A stretch of DNA of 20,730 nucleotides, from positions 1 to 20,730 of the IMG/VR virus record IMGVR_UViG_3300030104_004518; one strand, given 5' to 3'. Below are positions 7,972-15,245 of this stretch, piece after piece (the first letter of the stretch is position 1; each line of letters starts with the position of its first letter). The position numbers and the translations under genes were made by a program. The notes beneath the pieces were generated by a model. It was given only the letters and a program-made list of their open reading frames with translations. It was not told where the DNA came from and did no database searches. The stretch is from a virus.

Positions 7972-8394
7972 ATGCCTAAAAGTAGAGTTCCAAAGAAACG
8001 TCTTTTCAGAGATTTTGCTCTGCAAGATAAGAAATATATTCTAAGAAACTACCTTAAAAGACTCAAAGAGGTTAAGCGTAATATAAACAAAAATACCGAT
8101 CTCTCATTTAGTCAGGTAGAGTTTCTATTATGGGGATATGACCTACAGTTCTTTACGATAGATTACGCATCTAAGGATATGGGGATGAATAAGAACAATA
8201 CACAGAACCGCTTTATATATCCTATGGTTAATAAAGGGTATATATATAAACACTTTGATAAGCTAACCCCATCTGACACATATGAAGATCATCTGTTTAG
8301 AGATGAGACTAAATATAATTATAGGGTAAGATATGCGTTAACTCAAAAAGCTAGACTTCTTGTGCAGAGAGTATACAGAGAACTTGAGGGTTAA
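7972..8394 (+). CDS. Winged-helix (MarR-like) protein, inverted within the late block
   Basis: 140 residues. A basic N-terminus (PKSRVPKKRLFRDF) is followed by helices and a pattern close to MarR-type winged helices: LSFSQVEFLLWGYDLQFFT (about 44-62), a helix-turn-helix-like MGMNKNNTQNRFIYPMVNKGYI (about 71-92), a wing region to about 117, and a terminal helix ALTQKARLLVQRVYRELEG. Such proteins bind DNA as dimers. This one may control phage promoters. It runs against the late genes: its start is four bases from the divergent 7967 start and its stop shares TTAA with the stop of the lectin gene opposite. No Bacteroidetes-type promoter was found upstream. The fold is inferred from pattern and the target is unknown. 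Confidence 0.62.
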   Translation: MPKSRVPKKRLFRDFALQDKKYILRNYLKRLKEVKRNINKNTDLSFSQVEFLLWGYDLQFFTIDYASKDMGMNKNNTQNRFIYPMVNKGYIYKHFDKLTPSDTYEDHLFRDETKYNYRVRYALTQKARLLVQRVYRELEG

Positions 8395-9128
8395 GGATGA
8401 CCTGGGCCAGTTGTTGCTCCGCTAACAGTAAGATCACCTAAATTTCCAGAAAAATCACTATTACTTATTCCTGGGCGGTAATAGCATACAAGCTCTTTTG
8501 AAAACTTACCTCTAGTTAGATCCAATCTACATCTACTTCTATGCATCTTGTTTACAAGCTTTCCTGGTATTGCTTCGCTAAATATAGCAAAGTCAGCACA
8601 CTTCATGGCTTTAGACCCCGAAGCTTGAGATGTTGCTGTATTTCTAGCTATATAGAGATCGTTATTTATATTGATATCAGCTGATCCATGAACAGCTTGA
8701 GTATCCATAGTAAGTGGAGATCCATCAAGGTATATTTTACTACTCGATGCGCTTGATTTGTCTACCACTATTGCAAAATGGTACCATTGATTGTTCGTAA
8801 GGCGTGACATTGCTGCAGTTTGAAGGTCTACGGGGTTTGAAAGACCATCCGTTATGCGAAATCGAAATTTATTTTGATAATCGTGCTGGAATGTCATAGC
8901 GGTGGATTTACCAGCTGCTTGACTAAAGTACCAATCAACATCTGATCCATTTACTGGAGCAGCCCAGAAGCATATACTAAAATCACCTGTGCTGGGCCAG
9001 GCGGTGCTGTTTATAGGTATGATGGTATCATCGTCATTACCGTCAAATAACATGCAGCTGTTTACCCTTTTTAGCTTTTTTGGCTTCTTTGGCCTCTTAG
9101 GCCCTGACATTCCCATACTACCTAGCAT
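8391..9128 (-). CDS. LamG/concanavalin-like lectin protein 2
   Basis: 245 residues. A short Gly-rich start (MLGSMGMSGP) and a basic run (KRPKKPKKLKR) precede a LamG/ConA-like jelly roll: SCMLFDGNDDDTIIPINS (about 24-42), FSICFWAAPVNG, QWYHFAIVVDKSS (about 137-150), KIYLDGSPL and LYIARNTATS. Phages use such lectin folds in tail fibres and capsid decorations to bind glycans. The layout matches the next LamG gene upstream (MLG start, basic patch, one LamG domain), so they are probably paralogues from a duplication, now strongly diverged. The start is 11 bases after that gene's stop. Its stop overlaps the stop of the inverted winged-helix gene by four bases. Confidence 0.72.
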   Translation of the reverse strand: MLGSMGMSGPKRPKKPKKLKRVNSCMLFDGNDDDTIIPINSTAWPSTGDFSICFWAAPVNGSDVDWYFSQAAGKSTAMTFQHDYQNKFRFRITDGLSNPVDLQTAAMSRLTNNQWYHFAIVVDKSSASSSKIYLDGSPLTMDTQAVHGSADININNDLYIARNTATSQASGSKAMKCADFAIFSEAIPGKLVNKMHRSRCRLDLTRGKFSKELVCYYRPGISNSDFSGNLGDLTVSGATTGPGHP

Positions 9129-9139
9129 TGTTCATATTT

Positions 9140-9955
9140 TTATGGCCATGGGGCATCCTGAACCCATGTTGCGTTATTAATTGTTCCGTTTTGACCCCCC
9201 GAAGTTATATCTGTAACGGTGGTGCCTGTAGATTCATCTAATCTCCAGTAACCAGTAAGATTACCAGAATTGTCGTAATCACCTGAGTCTACGGCTGCGT
9301 TTAAAGCATTGCCGCTATTGTATAAAGCAGCAACAGCATCAGCGTCGAGAACAGTATTCCATATTGCAAATTCGCTCATCCTACCAGTAAACTCACCCGC
9401 TACAGCTGCACCTGTTCTATATCCTCCTAAAACAAGTTCTCCATTGTTGTTAGTGGTTATAGTGTCGTCTGATGACGAATTAGAAGTTCCATCTAAACTA
9501 CCGTTTATATAGATTTTAGTTTGAGATTGAGTGTCGTTTGTTGGGTTATTTCTCGCCCCAGTAAATACTACATGTACCCACGAACCTTCATTGCTTGTAA
9601 GGGCAGCCGTAGAAGTGCGAGTAAATACAGTTGTATCTACTGCAGGATCATCTTCATAACCACCCTTTAAAAGAAAACCTATTTTATCATTGTTGAGAAA
9701 TCTAATCCTTAAGCCTTTTGTATTACCACTCTGGTCGTGTATTTTCATTGCAGGATAACTAAAACCTGTAGCATCATCAAATTTTAACCACATCTGTATG
9801 CTAATATCTGGAGTCCCGTCAAAGTGATTGGTATCACCAAAACTAACCCAATCGTCAGTTCCATCAAACGCAAGGCTATACCCAGAAGGTGTAAATGCAG
9901 CTGCCCCTCCTAAAGATCTTCTACGTCTTGATATATTACCGCCTAACCCTAACAT
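9140..9955 (-). CDS. LamG/concanavalin-like lectin protein 1
   Basis: 271 residues from ATG at 9955, chosen because it overlaps the preceding stop as TAATG; an in-frame start at 9982 would add nine residues. The N-terminus MLGLGGNISRRRRSLGG is Gly-rich and basic. A LamG fold follows: YSLAFDGTDDWVSFGDT (near residues 25-41), ISIQMWLKFDD, SWVHVVFTGARNN, KIYINGSLDGT, ELVLGGYRTG and MSEFAIWNTVLDADAVAALYNSG, the classic closing helix of LamG-like domains in phages and Bacteroidetes. A tail of about 45 residues (YDNSGNLTGYWRLDESTG and onward) looks like the start of a second LamG-type motif. Probable receptor-binding or decoration protein. Confidence 0.8.
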   Translation of the reverse strand: MLGLGGNISRRRRSLGGAAAFTPSGYSLAFDGTDDWVSFGDTNHFDGTPDISIQMWLKFDDATGFSYPAMKIHDQSGNTKGLRIRFLNNDKIGFLLKGGYEDDPAVDTTVFTRTSTAALTSNEGSWVHVVFTGARNNPTNDTQSQTKIYINGSLDGTSNSSSDDTITTNNNGELVLGGYRTGAAVAGEFTGRMSEFAIWNTVLDADAVAALYNSGNALNAAVDSGDYDNSGNLTGYWRLDESTGTTVTDITSGGQNGTINNATWVQDAPWP

Positions 9956-10200
9956 TATTCTGGATTGGGGTCTACATACCACTCACTACCTTCGGTAGTA
10001 AGCAGAGCCCTTATGTCTGCTCTGGTATATTGTGTTTTACCATCTAGAAATGACGGGGTACCCCCATCAAACTTTACAAAGAACTTAGAGTTGTCGTTAT
10101 TATATCGCACAGTATTGGCTGATCTTTCCTGCACCTGTGAGAAATCTACAGAGCTAAGTTCAGCAGCATCAAGTATTACATATTTTCTACTCTCCCACAT
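9955..10200 (-). CDS. Hypothetical protein coupled to the LamG genes
   Basis: 81 residues beginning MWESRKYVILDAAELSSVDF, with a polar middle (NTVRYNNDNSKFFVKFDGGT) and a helical end (YTRADIRALLTTEGSEWYVD). Both ends are coupled: its ATG overlaps the stop of the DUF5675-type gene and its TAA overlaps the LamG gene start, each as TAATG. The beta-like pattern and context suggest a small virion or tail accessory protein. No known fold or catalytic motif was recognised. Confidence 0.62.
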   Translation of the reverse strand: MWESRKYVILDAAELSSVDFSQVQERSANTVRYNNDNSKFFVKFDGGTPSFLDGKTQYTRADIRALLTTEGSEWYVDPNPE

Positions 10201-10721
10201 TATGCCTCTCCCCCGAAAAATTCAGTTATATCGGCTTGCTGTAGTATAAGGCATTCAGCAAAGTCTCTGTACGTAATAGTGCACTCCTCACCAGAGAGAA
10301 CCGCATCTACTATGTCTGGGTACACCCTTATGTATGCTTTTGTTGATTTACCTATAAATCCGTTTGTTTTGATGTTGTTGTTTTCTTGCGTATCACCCAC
10401 GAGAAGACATCCCGCAGTATGCTCATCGGTATTACCACAATGAATAAGGATATAAGAAAAGTTAGGTACATCAAGGACATGAAGCATCCCTTTATGTATG
10501 TCGGCAAATCTTTTAGAGTATTTCTGATGGAATCCACCCACATCTCGAATACCGAGGCGGTACTCTCCTTCAGGTATACAAGTTTCTCCACGTACCTTTT
10601 CATCTCTGTCTTCATCTTCGAGAGTGTAGCATAAAAATTTTCTTTTACCATTTGTTATGTCGAATAGTATCCCATTAGTTGAGTCTATCCCTTTGTTGAA
10701 TCTTATTACCTCTAGTTTCAT
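10200..10721 (-). CDS. DUF5675-type protein with YkuD-like Cys/His site, probable cell-wall enzyme
   Basis: 173 residues. The succession FLCYTLEDEDRDEKVRGETCIPEGEYRLG (about 29-57), GGFHQKYSKRF, HKGMLHVLDVPNFSYILIHCGNT (about 76-98) and HTAGCLLVGD (101-110) is the layout of the DUF5675 family found in phages and prophages. The His-rich strand ILIHCGN followed by AGC (His94, Cys105) resembles the HG...(S/T)xGC signature of L,D-transpeptidases (YkuD). It would act on peptidoglycan, perhaps in lysis or during entry. No signal peptide or membrane segment is visible, so a partner such as a holin, or virion association, would be needed. It starts after a divergent intergenic region and is coupled to the next gene by TAATG. 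Confidence 0.68.
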   Translation of the reverse strand: MKLEVIRFNKGIDSTNGILFDITNGKRKFLCYTLEDEDRDEKVRGETCIPEGEYRLGIRDVGGFHQKYSKRFADIHKGMLHVLDVPNFSYILIHCGNTDEHTAGCLLVGDTQENNNIKTNGFIGKSTKAYIRVYPDIVDAVLSGEECTITYRDFAECLILQQADITEFFGGEA

Positions 10722-10805
10722 TTTTAATTTTATTTAGTCTTATTTTCTCTGCCTCTACGGCTGGATCTTTGCGTTTTTTCTTTGTGTTGAAATATCTTTT
10801 CTTCA
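10675..10805 (-). CDS. Possible small Lys-rich protein with TTG start
   Basis: A frame with no ATG, from TTG at 10805, encodes about 42 residues beginning LKKRYFNTKKKRKDPAVEAE and ending in a stop inside the DUF5675-type gene (47-bp overlap, different frame). The mix of basic and helix-forming residues looks coding, and such short Lys-rich peptides are common beside phage structural genes. Against it: no ATG, a long overlap, and AT-rich DNA that gives Lys codons by chance. Low confidence. Confidence 0.25.
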
Positions 10806-10812
10806 ATAAAAA

Positions 10813-10844
10813 TTTGTTTTTACGAAAACTTTATCGTATACTGA
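10813..10844 (+). promoter_or_regulatory. Bacteroidetes-type promoter for the inverted secreted-protein gene
   Basis: TTTG at 10813-10816, exactly 20 bases, then TATACTGA at 10837-10844, a partial match to TAnnTTTG. Transcription would start near 10851, giving a leader of about 45 bases. The block TCGTATAyT and a downstream AGCAGTCC (10849-10856) recur at the 19229 promoter. Confidence 0.55.
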
Positions 10845-10895
10845 GATCAGCAGTCCAAATATACGACTGATTTGTTAACCCTTAATTTATACGTT

Positions 10896-11420
10896 ATGAG
10901 AAATTTATTTTTAATTACTGCAGCTTTAATATCCATAACAGCAAGCGCGCAGAAAGAATTAGCAAGACTACAGGTAATCTTTAATGAGACCGAGTGGTCA
11001 GATGTATACAGAGATAGTATCGAGTGGGAAGTATGGGCTGAGCCTGCCGATAAATTTGAGTGTTCCGACTACAGTGCAACAAAAGAAGAAAAAGAAGAAT
11101 ACCTAAATAACGAGTACATCGCAGCCGAAATAGAAAAGAATAGATCAGTTACAGATCAGTACAGCGATGAATTTGTGTTATGGTTTCCTGTATACCGTAG
11201 AGGAATCTACCACGTAGGTGTTAGAAACAAATACACTGGAGAGCTTATGGGTAATACTGTAACATTAGTAGGTAGGTACACAGACTCTGACTTCGGCTGG
11301 GTTGCATATGACCACGATTTCGTATTAATACAGTTACAGATAAGAGATGAAAAAACCCAAACTTACGGGGGTGGATGTCCTAGAAAAGACTACCCGCCAG
11401 TAAGCTACAACCCTAACTAA
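10896..11420 (+). CDS. Secreted hypothetical protein, inverted within the late block
   Basis: 174 residues from ATG at 10896; an in-frame ATG at 10872 would put eight residues before the signal. Residues 1-18 form a signal peptide (MRNLFLITAALISITASA, then QKE). The mature part of about 155 residues is acidic and aromatic-rich (FNETEWSDVYRDSIEWEVW; SDFGWVAYDHDFVLIQLQI) and looks beta-rich, with a short C-terminal GGGCPRKDYPP tail. No family was recognised. It has its own promoter-like sequence and runs against the late genes; its stop overlaps the stop of the convergent 645-aa gene by four bases. Independent expression of an exported protein suggests a role in changing the host envelope (superinfection exclusion, for example), but this is inference. 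Confidence 0.7.
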   Translation: MRNLFLITAALISITASAQKELARLQVIFNETEWSDVYRDSIEWEVWAEPADKFECSDYSATKEEKEEYLNNEYIAAEIEKNRSVTDQYSDEFVLWFPVYRRGIYHVGVRNKYTGELMGNTVTLVGRYTDSDFGWVAYDHDFVLIQLQIRDEKTQTYGGGCPRKDYPPVSYNPN

Positions 11421-13354
11421 CGAATAAGAGATGAGAGAGCGCCGCCTCCGCGGTAGCTCTTTCCACCATTTTTTAGGATCGTCATTTTACCGCCCTGAGC
11501 AAATGAAGCGCTCCCTAAGTCAACTATTCTTTTCTTAAACATATCAGGGTCCCTATCATATGCTTGTTCCGCTAGCATATAATCTCTCTCACTTGGTTCT
11601 GTAATACCCTTGCTTTTAAAGTACTCCTCCATAAAGGCTGGCCTTTGCTCCTCTTTAATGTCGGCCATATTTCCTTCTTTTTCCTGTTGATACGCTAGAT
11701 CAGCTTTTTCAGCCATGTCAGCTTCCATATCAGAGACCTTCCTGAAGTCTGTTCCCTCTTGTTCGTTATAAGCTGCTAATTTTTGCATTTCATCTTGTAG
11801 GGCGGCAAATCTAGGATTTATAGAGGAATACCAGTCCCTGGCTTTTATCCTTGCTTGATCCGATCTAGCTTGTAAAGCTGCATCAGCGCCTTCTCTAGCT
11901 TCATCTATAAAGTATTGACTATATCCACCTGTTGAAGTGCCTGATTCATCTCCTGTACTTGGTGAAGACTGCTGAAATCCGCGATCATCTAGGTATTCAT
12001 TTAAGAAGTTTCGTGTTTTTTCAGTATCCTTAGATAGTTCTTCGCGGGAAATACCTGCTGCTTCAGCTGCGGCTAAATATTCACCCATTTGATTAGGCTT
12101 TACAGACCTCATACCTGTACCGACTAAAATACCCTCACCCTGTTCGGTTCTAATATTAGATGTTTGAGGAGAATAAAACTGAGGTAGAGGTGTTTTTTCT
12201 GGATTTGTGAGTATAGTTCCGTGGAAATCACCGATCTTACCGTCAGTCATCATATTTCTAGTTATAGCTAGCTTCTCCTCATCGCTTTTGCCTTTAAGCT
12301 TTGTCTGGAAACCTTCATTTGTTTCCATCATGTCGTTAATCCTAGACAGAGCCTCTTCAGGGTTGTTGTCGATAAAATCAAATACCTTTGTCGTATAAGC
12401 TTTATATTGATCATCTAGAGCCCCTTCTCCACTAAGATACATTTGACCAAACTTAGAGCTTAGGATTGAAGACTTCTTATCATCATCAAGAGAATCTAAG
12501 CTACCCCCTTCTGGGTTAATAGCGCCAATGGTTGTAACATAATCACCACCTGTTAAAGGTTTATCTTCTTGGAACTCCCCTGATGTGGTTTGAGTTTTTA
12601 TAACTCTTGGTTCACCGTATGTCTCAGTGTCTCCATTACCGTTAGGTACAGGATCTGTAATACCGCCTTCATCCATCTTTATAATAAGCATAGGTTTTCT
12701 CCCCTCCATTACGCTACCACCATGCTCATAATCCATACTTCCTCCATCACCGTATGATACCTTCATACCATCTTTTGCAAGAAACTTTCCAGCTAGGTTC
12801 TCTAATATACCTTTTCCAGCTCCACCACCAACATTATTACCAAGGTTTAAAAAGTCCTTAGCTTTATTAAGAATACCTGCGCCGCCTGATCCAGCAACAG
12901 CATCTACAACACCAGCTGTACCAGCACCAGAACCCTTGAGCATAGCACCAATATTTTTTAATCCACCTCCACCAACATTAAGCATGCTGGATAAACCACC
13001 AGCTACACCTAATCCTTTACCTAGCTTCTGTAATGCTGGGTTTTTAGACTTACCAGCTAATGCCCCAGCAAAGCCAAGACCAGCACCTACAGCACTACCT
13101 GGTGTAACTGCAGCCCTACCTACACCCTTTAATACACCACTACCTAGCTTTTTACCTTGTGCTATATTCTTACCTAGTGTAAGTAGAGCACCACCCACAC
13201 CCATCTGCTTGCCAGGTCGTACATACATACCTCCCGCTGCTTTTCTTTTACGTCTACCTACACCTCTACCTTTTAAAATATCAGCCATGGTAATCTTACC
13301 ATCGTTATTTAGATCTGGGAATCTTGATCTCCCACCTTTTTTCATGTACTTCAT
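11417..13354 (-). CDS. Gly-rich virion-like protein with an EF-hand/dockerin-like loop
   Basis: 645 residues. Near the N-terminus, FPDLNNDGKITMADILKGRG holds a complete EF-hand loop (Asp14, Asn16, Asp18, Gly19, Ile21, Asp25), of the dockerin kind. Residues about 30-190 are extremely Gly/Ala/Lys-rich with hydrophobic stretches such as SAVGAGLGFAGALAG, which could insert into a membrane. The rest is polar and helical (TSTGGYSQYFIDEAREGADA; QYEEEGTDF-like segments). Short Gly-Gly motifs recur: MKKGG at the start, MDEGGI near residue 230, FAQGGKMTILKNGGKSYRGG at the end. It starts two bases after the preceding stop (TAA-AC-ATG). The composition suggests an internal or ejected virion protein; no enzyme domain was seen. 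Confidence 0.62.
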   Translation of the reverse strand: MKYMKKGGRSRFPDLNNDGKITMADILKGRGVGRRKRKAAGGMYVRPGKQMGVGGALLTLGKNIAQGKKLGSGVLKGVGRAAVTPGSAVGAGLGFAGALAGKSKNPALQKLGKGLGVAGGLSSMLNVGGGGLKNIGAMLKGSGAGTAGVVDAVAGSGGAGILNKAKDFLNLGNNVGGGAGKGILENLAGKFLAKDGMKVSYGDGGSMDYEHGGSVMEGRKPMLIIKMDEGGITDPVPNGNGDTETYGEPRVIKTQTTSGEFQEDKPLTGGDYVTTIGAINPEGGSLDSLDDDKKSSILSSKFGQMYLSGEGALDDQYKAYTTKVFDFIDNNPEEALSRINDMMETNEGFQTKLKGKSDEEKLAITRNMMTDGKIGDFHGTILTNPEKTPLPQFYSPQTSNIRTEQGEGILVGTGMRSVKPNQMGEYLAAAEAAGISREELSKDTEKTRNFLNEYLDDRGFQQSSPSTGDESGTSTGGYSQYFIDEAREGADAALQARSDQARIKARDWYSSINPRFAALQDEMQKLAAYNEQEGTDFRKVSDMEADMAEKADLAYQQEKEGNMADIKEEQRPAFMEEYFKSKGITEPSERDYMLAEQAYDRDPDMFKKRIVDLGSASFAQGGKMTILKNGGKSYRGGGALSSLIR

Positions 13355-13356
13355 GT

Positions 13357-13830
13357 TTAACTTGCTATAAAGACTTCTACGCTACAGTCAGTAGATGCGT
13401 GTCCATCTATTAATAAGGATTCTAGGTCTGCAAGAGCTGCTGTTGTAAGTACTGCAGGGTCAGCATCATCATCAACAACAAAGGCATCATGAGGTGTCCC
13501 CATAATAAAACTTCTGCCTGCAGCTAACAATATAGTAGCAGATGCATCGGCAGCTCCATCTTCATCAACAGATGTCTGTAGAGAAAGATTTACAGAAACC
13601 CCGCCTAAGTTAGTTATTCTAATGTATTTTACGTTATCAAGGTCAAGAGCATTGTCGCTTGTGTTTACAGCTGCTTGAAATGTTGCTATTGTGGTGTCTG
13701 CTGCTGATGGACATGTAACAATTCTGTGAAACACCTCCGTTACACTAGCTATACTTAATGTATTAGTGGATCCTCTATCTGCTCCGTTTAGGGATATACT
13801 CTCTGTTATTGTCGATGTTAGTGTTGCCAT
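13357..13830 (-). CDS. Beta-rich structural protein
   Basis: 157 residues: MATLTSTITESISLNGADRG, then VTEVFHRIVTCPS, DNVKYIRITNLGGVSVNLSLQTS (about 65-88), ILLAAGRSFIMGTPHDAFVVDDDADP, and the end STDCSVEVFIAS. Alternating strands with acidic turns and almost no Lys suggest a beta-sandwich virion protein; similar short proteins lie in structural clusters of marine phages. Both ends sit tightly between Gly-rich virion-like genes (TAATG overlap upstream, two-base gap downstream). It could be a decoration or tail protein; no exact role can be assigned. Confidence 0.6.
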   Translation of the reverse strand: MATLTSTITESISLNGADRGSTNTLSIASVTEVFHRIVTCPSAADTTIATFQAAVNTSDNALDLDNVKYIRITNLGGVSVNLSLQTSVDEDGAADASATILLAAGRSFIMGTPHDAFVVDDDADPAVLTTAALADLESLLIDGHASTDCSVEVFIAS

Positions 13831-15233
13831 TAGTTATATCTTTTTATCATTCGTTTTACCATACCACCAGCATTCATTTTAGAACCTCTTAAGAGCTGTT
13901 GAGCACGTAATTGAGGTAATGTCCCTCCAAATGGTCTTTCTACACTAGATTCTACTGGACCTGCCTGACGTGGATTAAGTCTTTCAATCCTACCTGCTGG
14001 AGAGTCTACTAACTCCTTGGTTAATTGAGTGGCAGGCGGTAAACCAAGATCTGCTCTTCTTCTATTTATAGTTTGCAAGAGCCTTAAAGCTCCCTCTGCG
14101 CCTTCTTCACCTTGAACTAAACCATCTGGATCTACTTTAGAAAGTAAACTATCTCCACCGCCTCCTCTTACGGCACCTAAAACTTCAGGGTCTACCCCTT
14201 GTTGTAGTTGATCTAACATATCTTTAGTTGACATAGGAGCTTCAACTTCCTCTCCCTGACCTGAAGGTACACCACCCTTTAGTGGACCACCCGAAGATCC
14301 TCTGCCTTTTTGAAGTTCTAATAATTGTTGTTGTGCAGGATTTGGTGTGGACCCTGTAGCCCCCATCTTATCTAATATCGCCTGCTGATCTTCAGGTGTT
14401 TCGGCATTTTGAAGAGCGTTTAGCATATCCTCTGTGCTATATGTCTGCCCTTTACCAAAGGATTCGCCACCTGAGCCTCCTTCGATAACATTTCTAGACA
14501 TCTCAACATCACTCATAAGGTCTCTAGCTGAAGGACCTCCTAAATCCTCTTCTTCTTCTAATGGTATATCAGCATCCTCAATCTCTAGTTCATCTATATT
14601 AACAGGTCTACCTTTTCCGTCTGACTCGCCTGCTAGTATCTCCTCCATTGTTGTCATGCTACCTGGCAAAGACACATCTTGACCTTCATATGGACCCTCT
14701 TTTGGAGCTTTACCTCTTTGTATTCTCCTTAAATCACGTGTAGACGTTACACCTTCCGCTCCCTCAAGCTCTGCTGCTTGTCTATCATATGTTGCTTGAT
14801 CTATTTCACCACTCTCAAGTTGCGCATCTAATGCCTGTTGGTTCTTTAATCTGTTAGCTTCATTGAAAGCATCTAGATTTTCTTGACCTTTCTCACCACT
14901 AATACGAGATTTAATACTATCCATTAACCCCTTAGCACCCCCACTCTTAATAAGAGCAGCTGTACCTAAGGCCGCGGCTGCACCGCCTAGTCCACTAAGC
15001 AGTCCCCTTCTTCGCCTTCCTTTGACCTCGTTGGTTAAATAGTTTAAACGTCTACGCTCTCTATTGGTTAGTGTACCTCTACGAGCTTGTTTACGCAGAC
15101 CTCTCAGTTCTGGTCTGTTGAATCCTCCGATAGATCCGTCATCTACCTCAGGCATGACCACATTGCCGCCAAACGGCTGGCCTCCCTCCTGCATAGATTT
15201 AATTCTTCGGTTAATCTTGTTGAATAATGCCAT
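13830..15233 (-). CDS. Large disordered Gly/Glu-rich virion-like protein
   Basis: 467 residues. A basic N-terminus with MQEGGQPFGG (14-23) precedes an Arg-rich helical part (ELRGLRKQARRGTLTNRERRRL), a hydrophobic Gly/Ala stretch (GLLSGLGGAAAALGTAALI, near 80-98), a long acidic low-complexity middle with PEDQQ and GGPLKGG segments, and a basic C-terminus ending MNAGGMVKRMIKRYN. This make-up suits an internal or ejected virion protein or tail assembly protein. No domain was recognised. A TATATTTG box ends four bases before its ATG. Its TAA overlaps the start of the 157-aa gene. Confidence 0.6.
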   Translation of the reverse strand: MALFNKINRRIKSMQEGGQPFGGNVVMPEVDDGSIGGFNRPELRGLRKQARRGTLTNRERRRLNYLTNEVKGRRRRGLLSGLGGAAAALGTAALIKSGGAKGLMDSIKSRISGEKGQENLDAFNEANRLKNQQALDAQLESGEIDQATYDRQAAELEGAEGVTSTRDLRRIQRGKAPKEGPYEGQDVSLPGSMTTMEEILAGESDGKGRPVNIDELEIEDADIPLEEEEDLGGPSARDLMSDVEMSRNVIEGGSGGESFGKGQTYSTEDMLNALQNAETPEDQQAILDKMGATGSTPNPAQQQLLELQKGRGSSGGPLKGGVPSGQGEEVEAPMSTKDMLDQLQQGVDPEVLGAVRGGGGDSLLSKVDPDGLVQGEEGAEGALRLLQTINRRRADLGLPPATQLTKELVDSPAGRIERLNPRQAGPVESSVERPFGGTLPQLRAQQLLRGSKMNAGGMVKRMIKRYN

Positions 15234-15237
15234 ACAG

Positions 15238-15245
15238 CAAATATA
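15238..15245 (-). promoter_or_regulatory. TAnnTTTG box before the 15233 start
   Basis: TATATTTG ends four bases before the ATG at 15233, and the surrounding AAGAAGTAGTAT(C/A)TTTG sequence closely repeats that before the 16040 gene. No clear -33 element is visible. Confidence 0.4.

Noticed and set aside
12936-13370. 144-codon Pro-rich open frame on the plus strand
   Set aside because: It is the complement of the Gly/Ala-rich part of the 645-aa late gene, whose codons produce Pro on the other strand.
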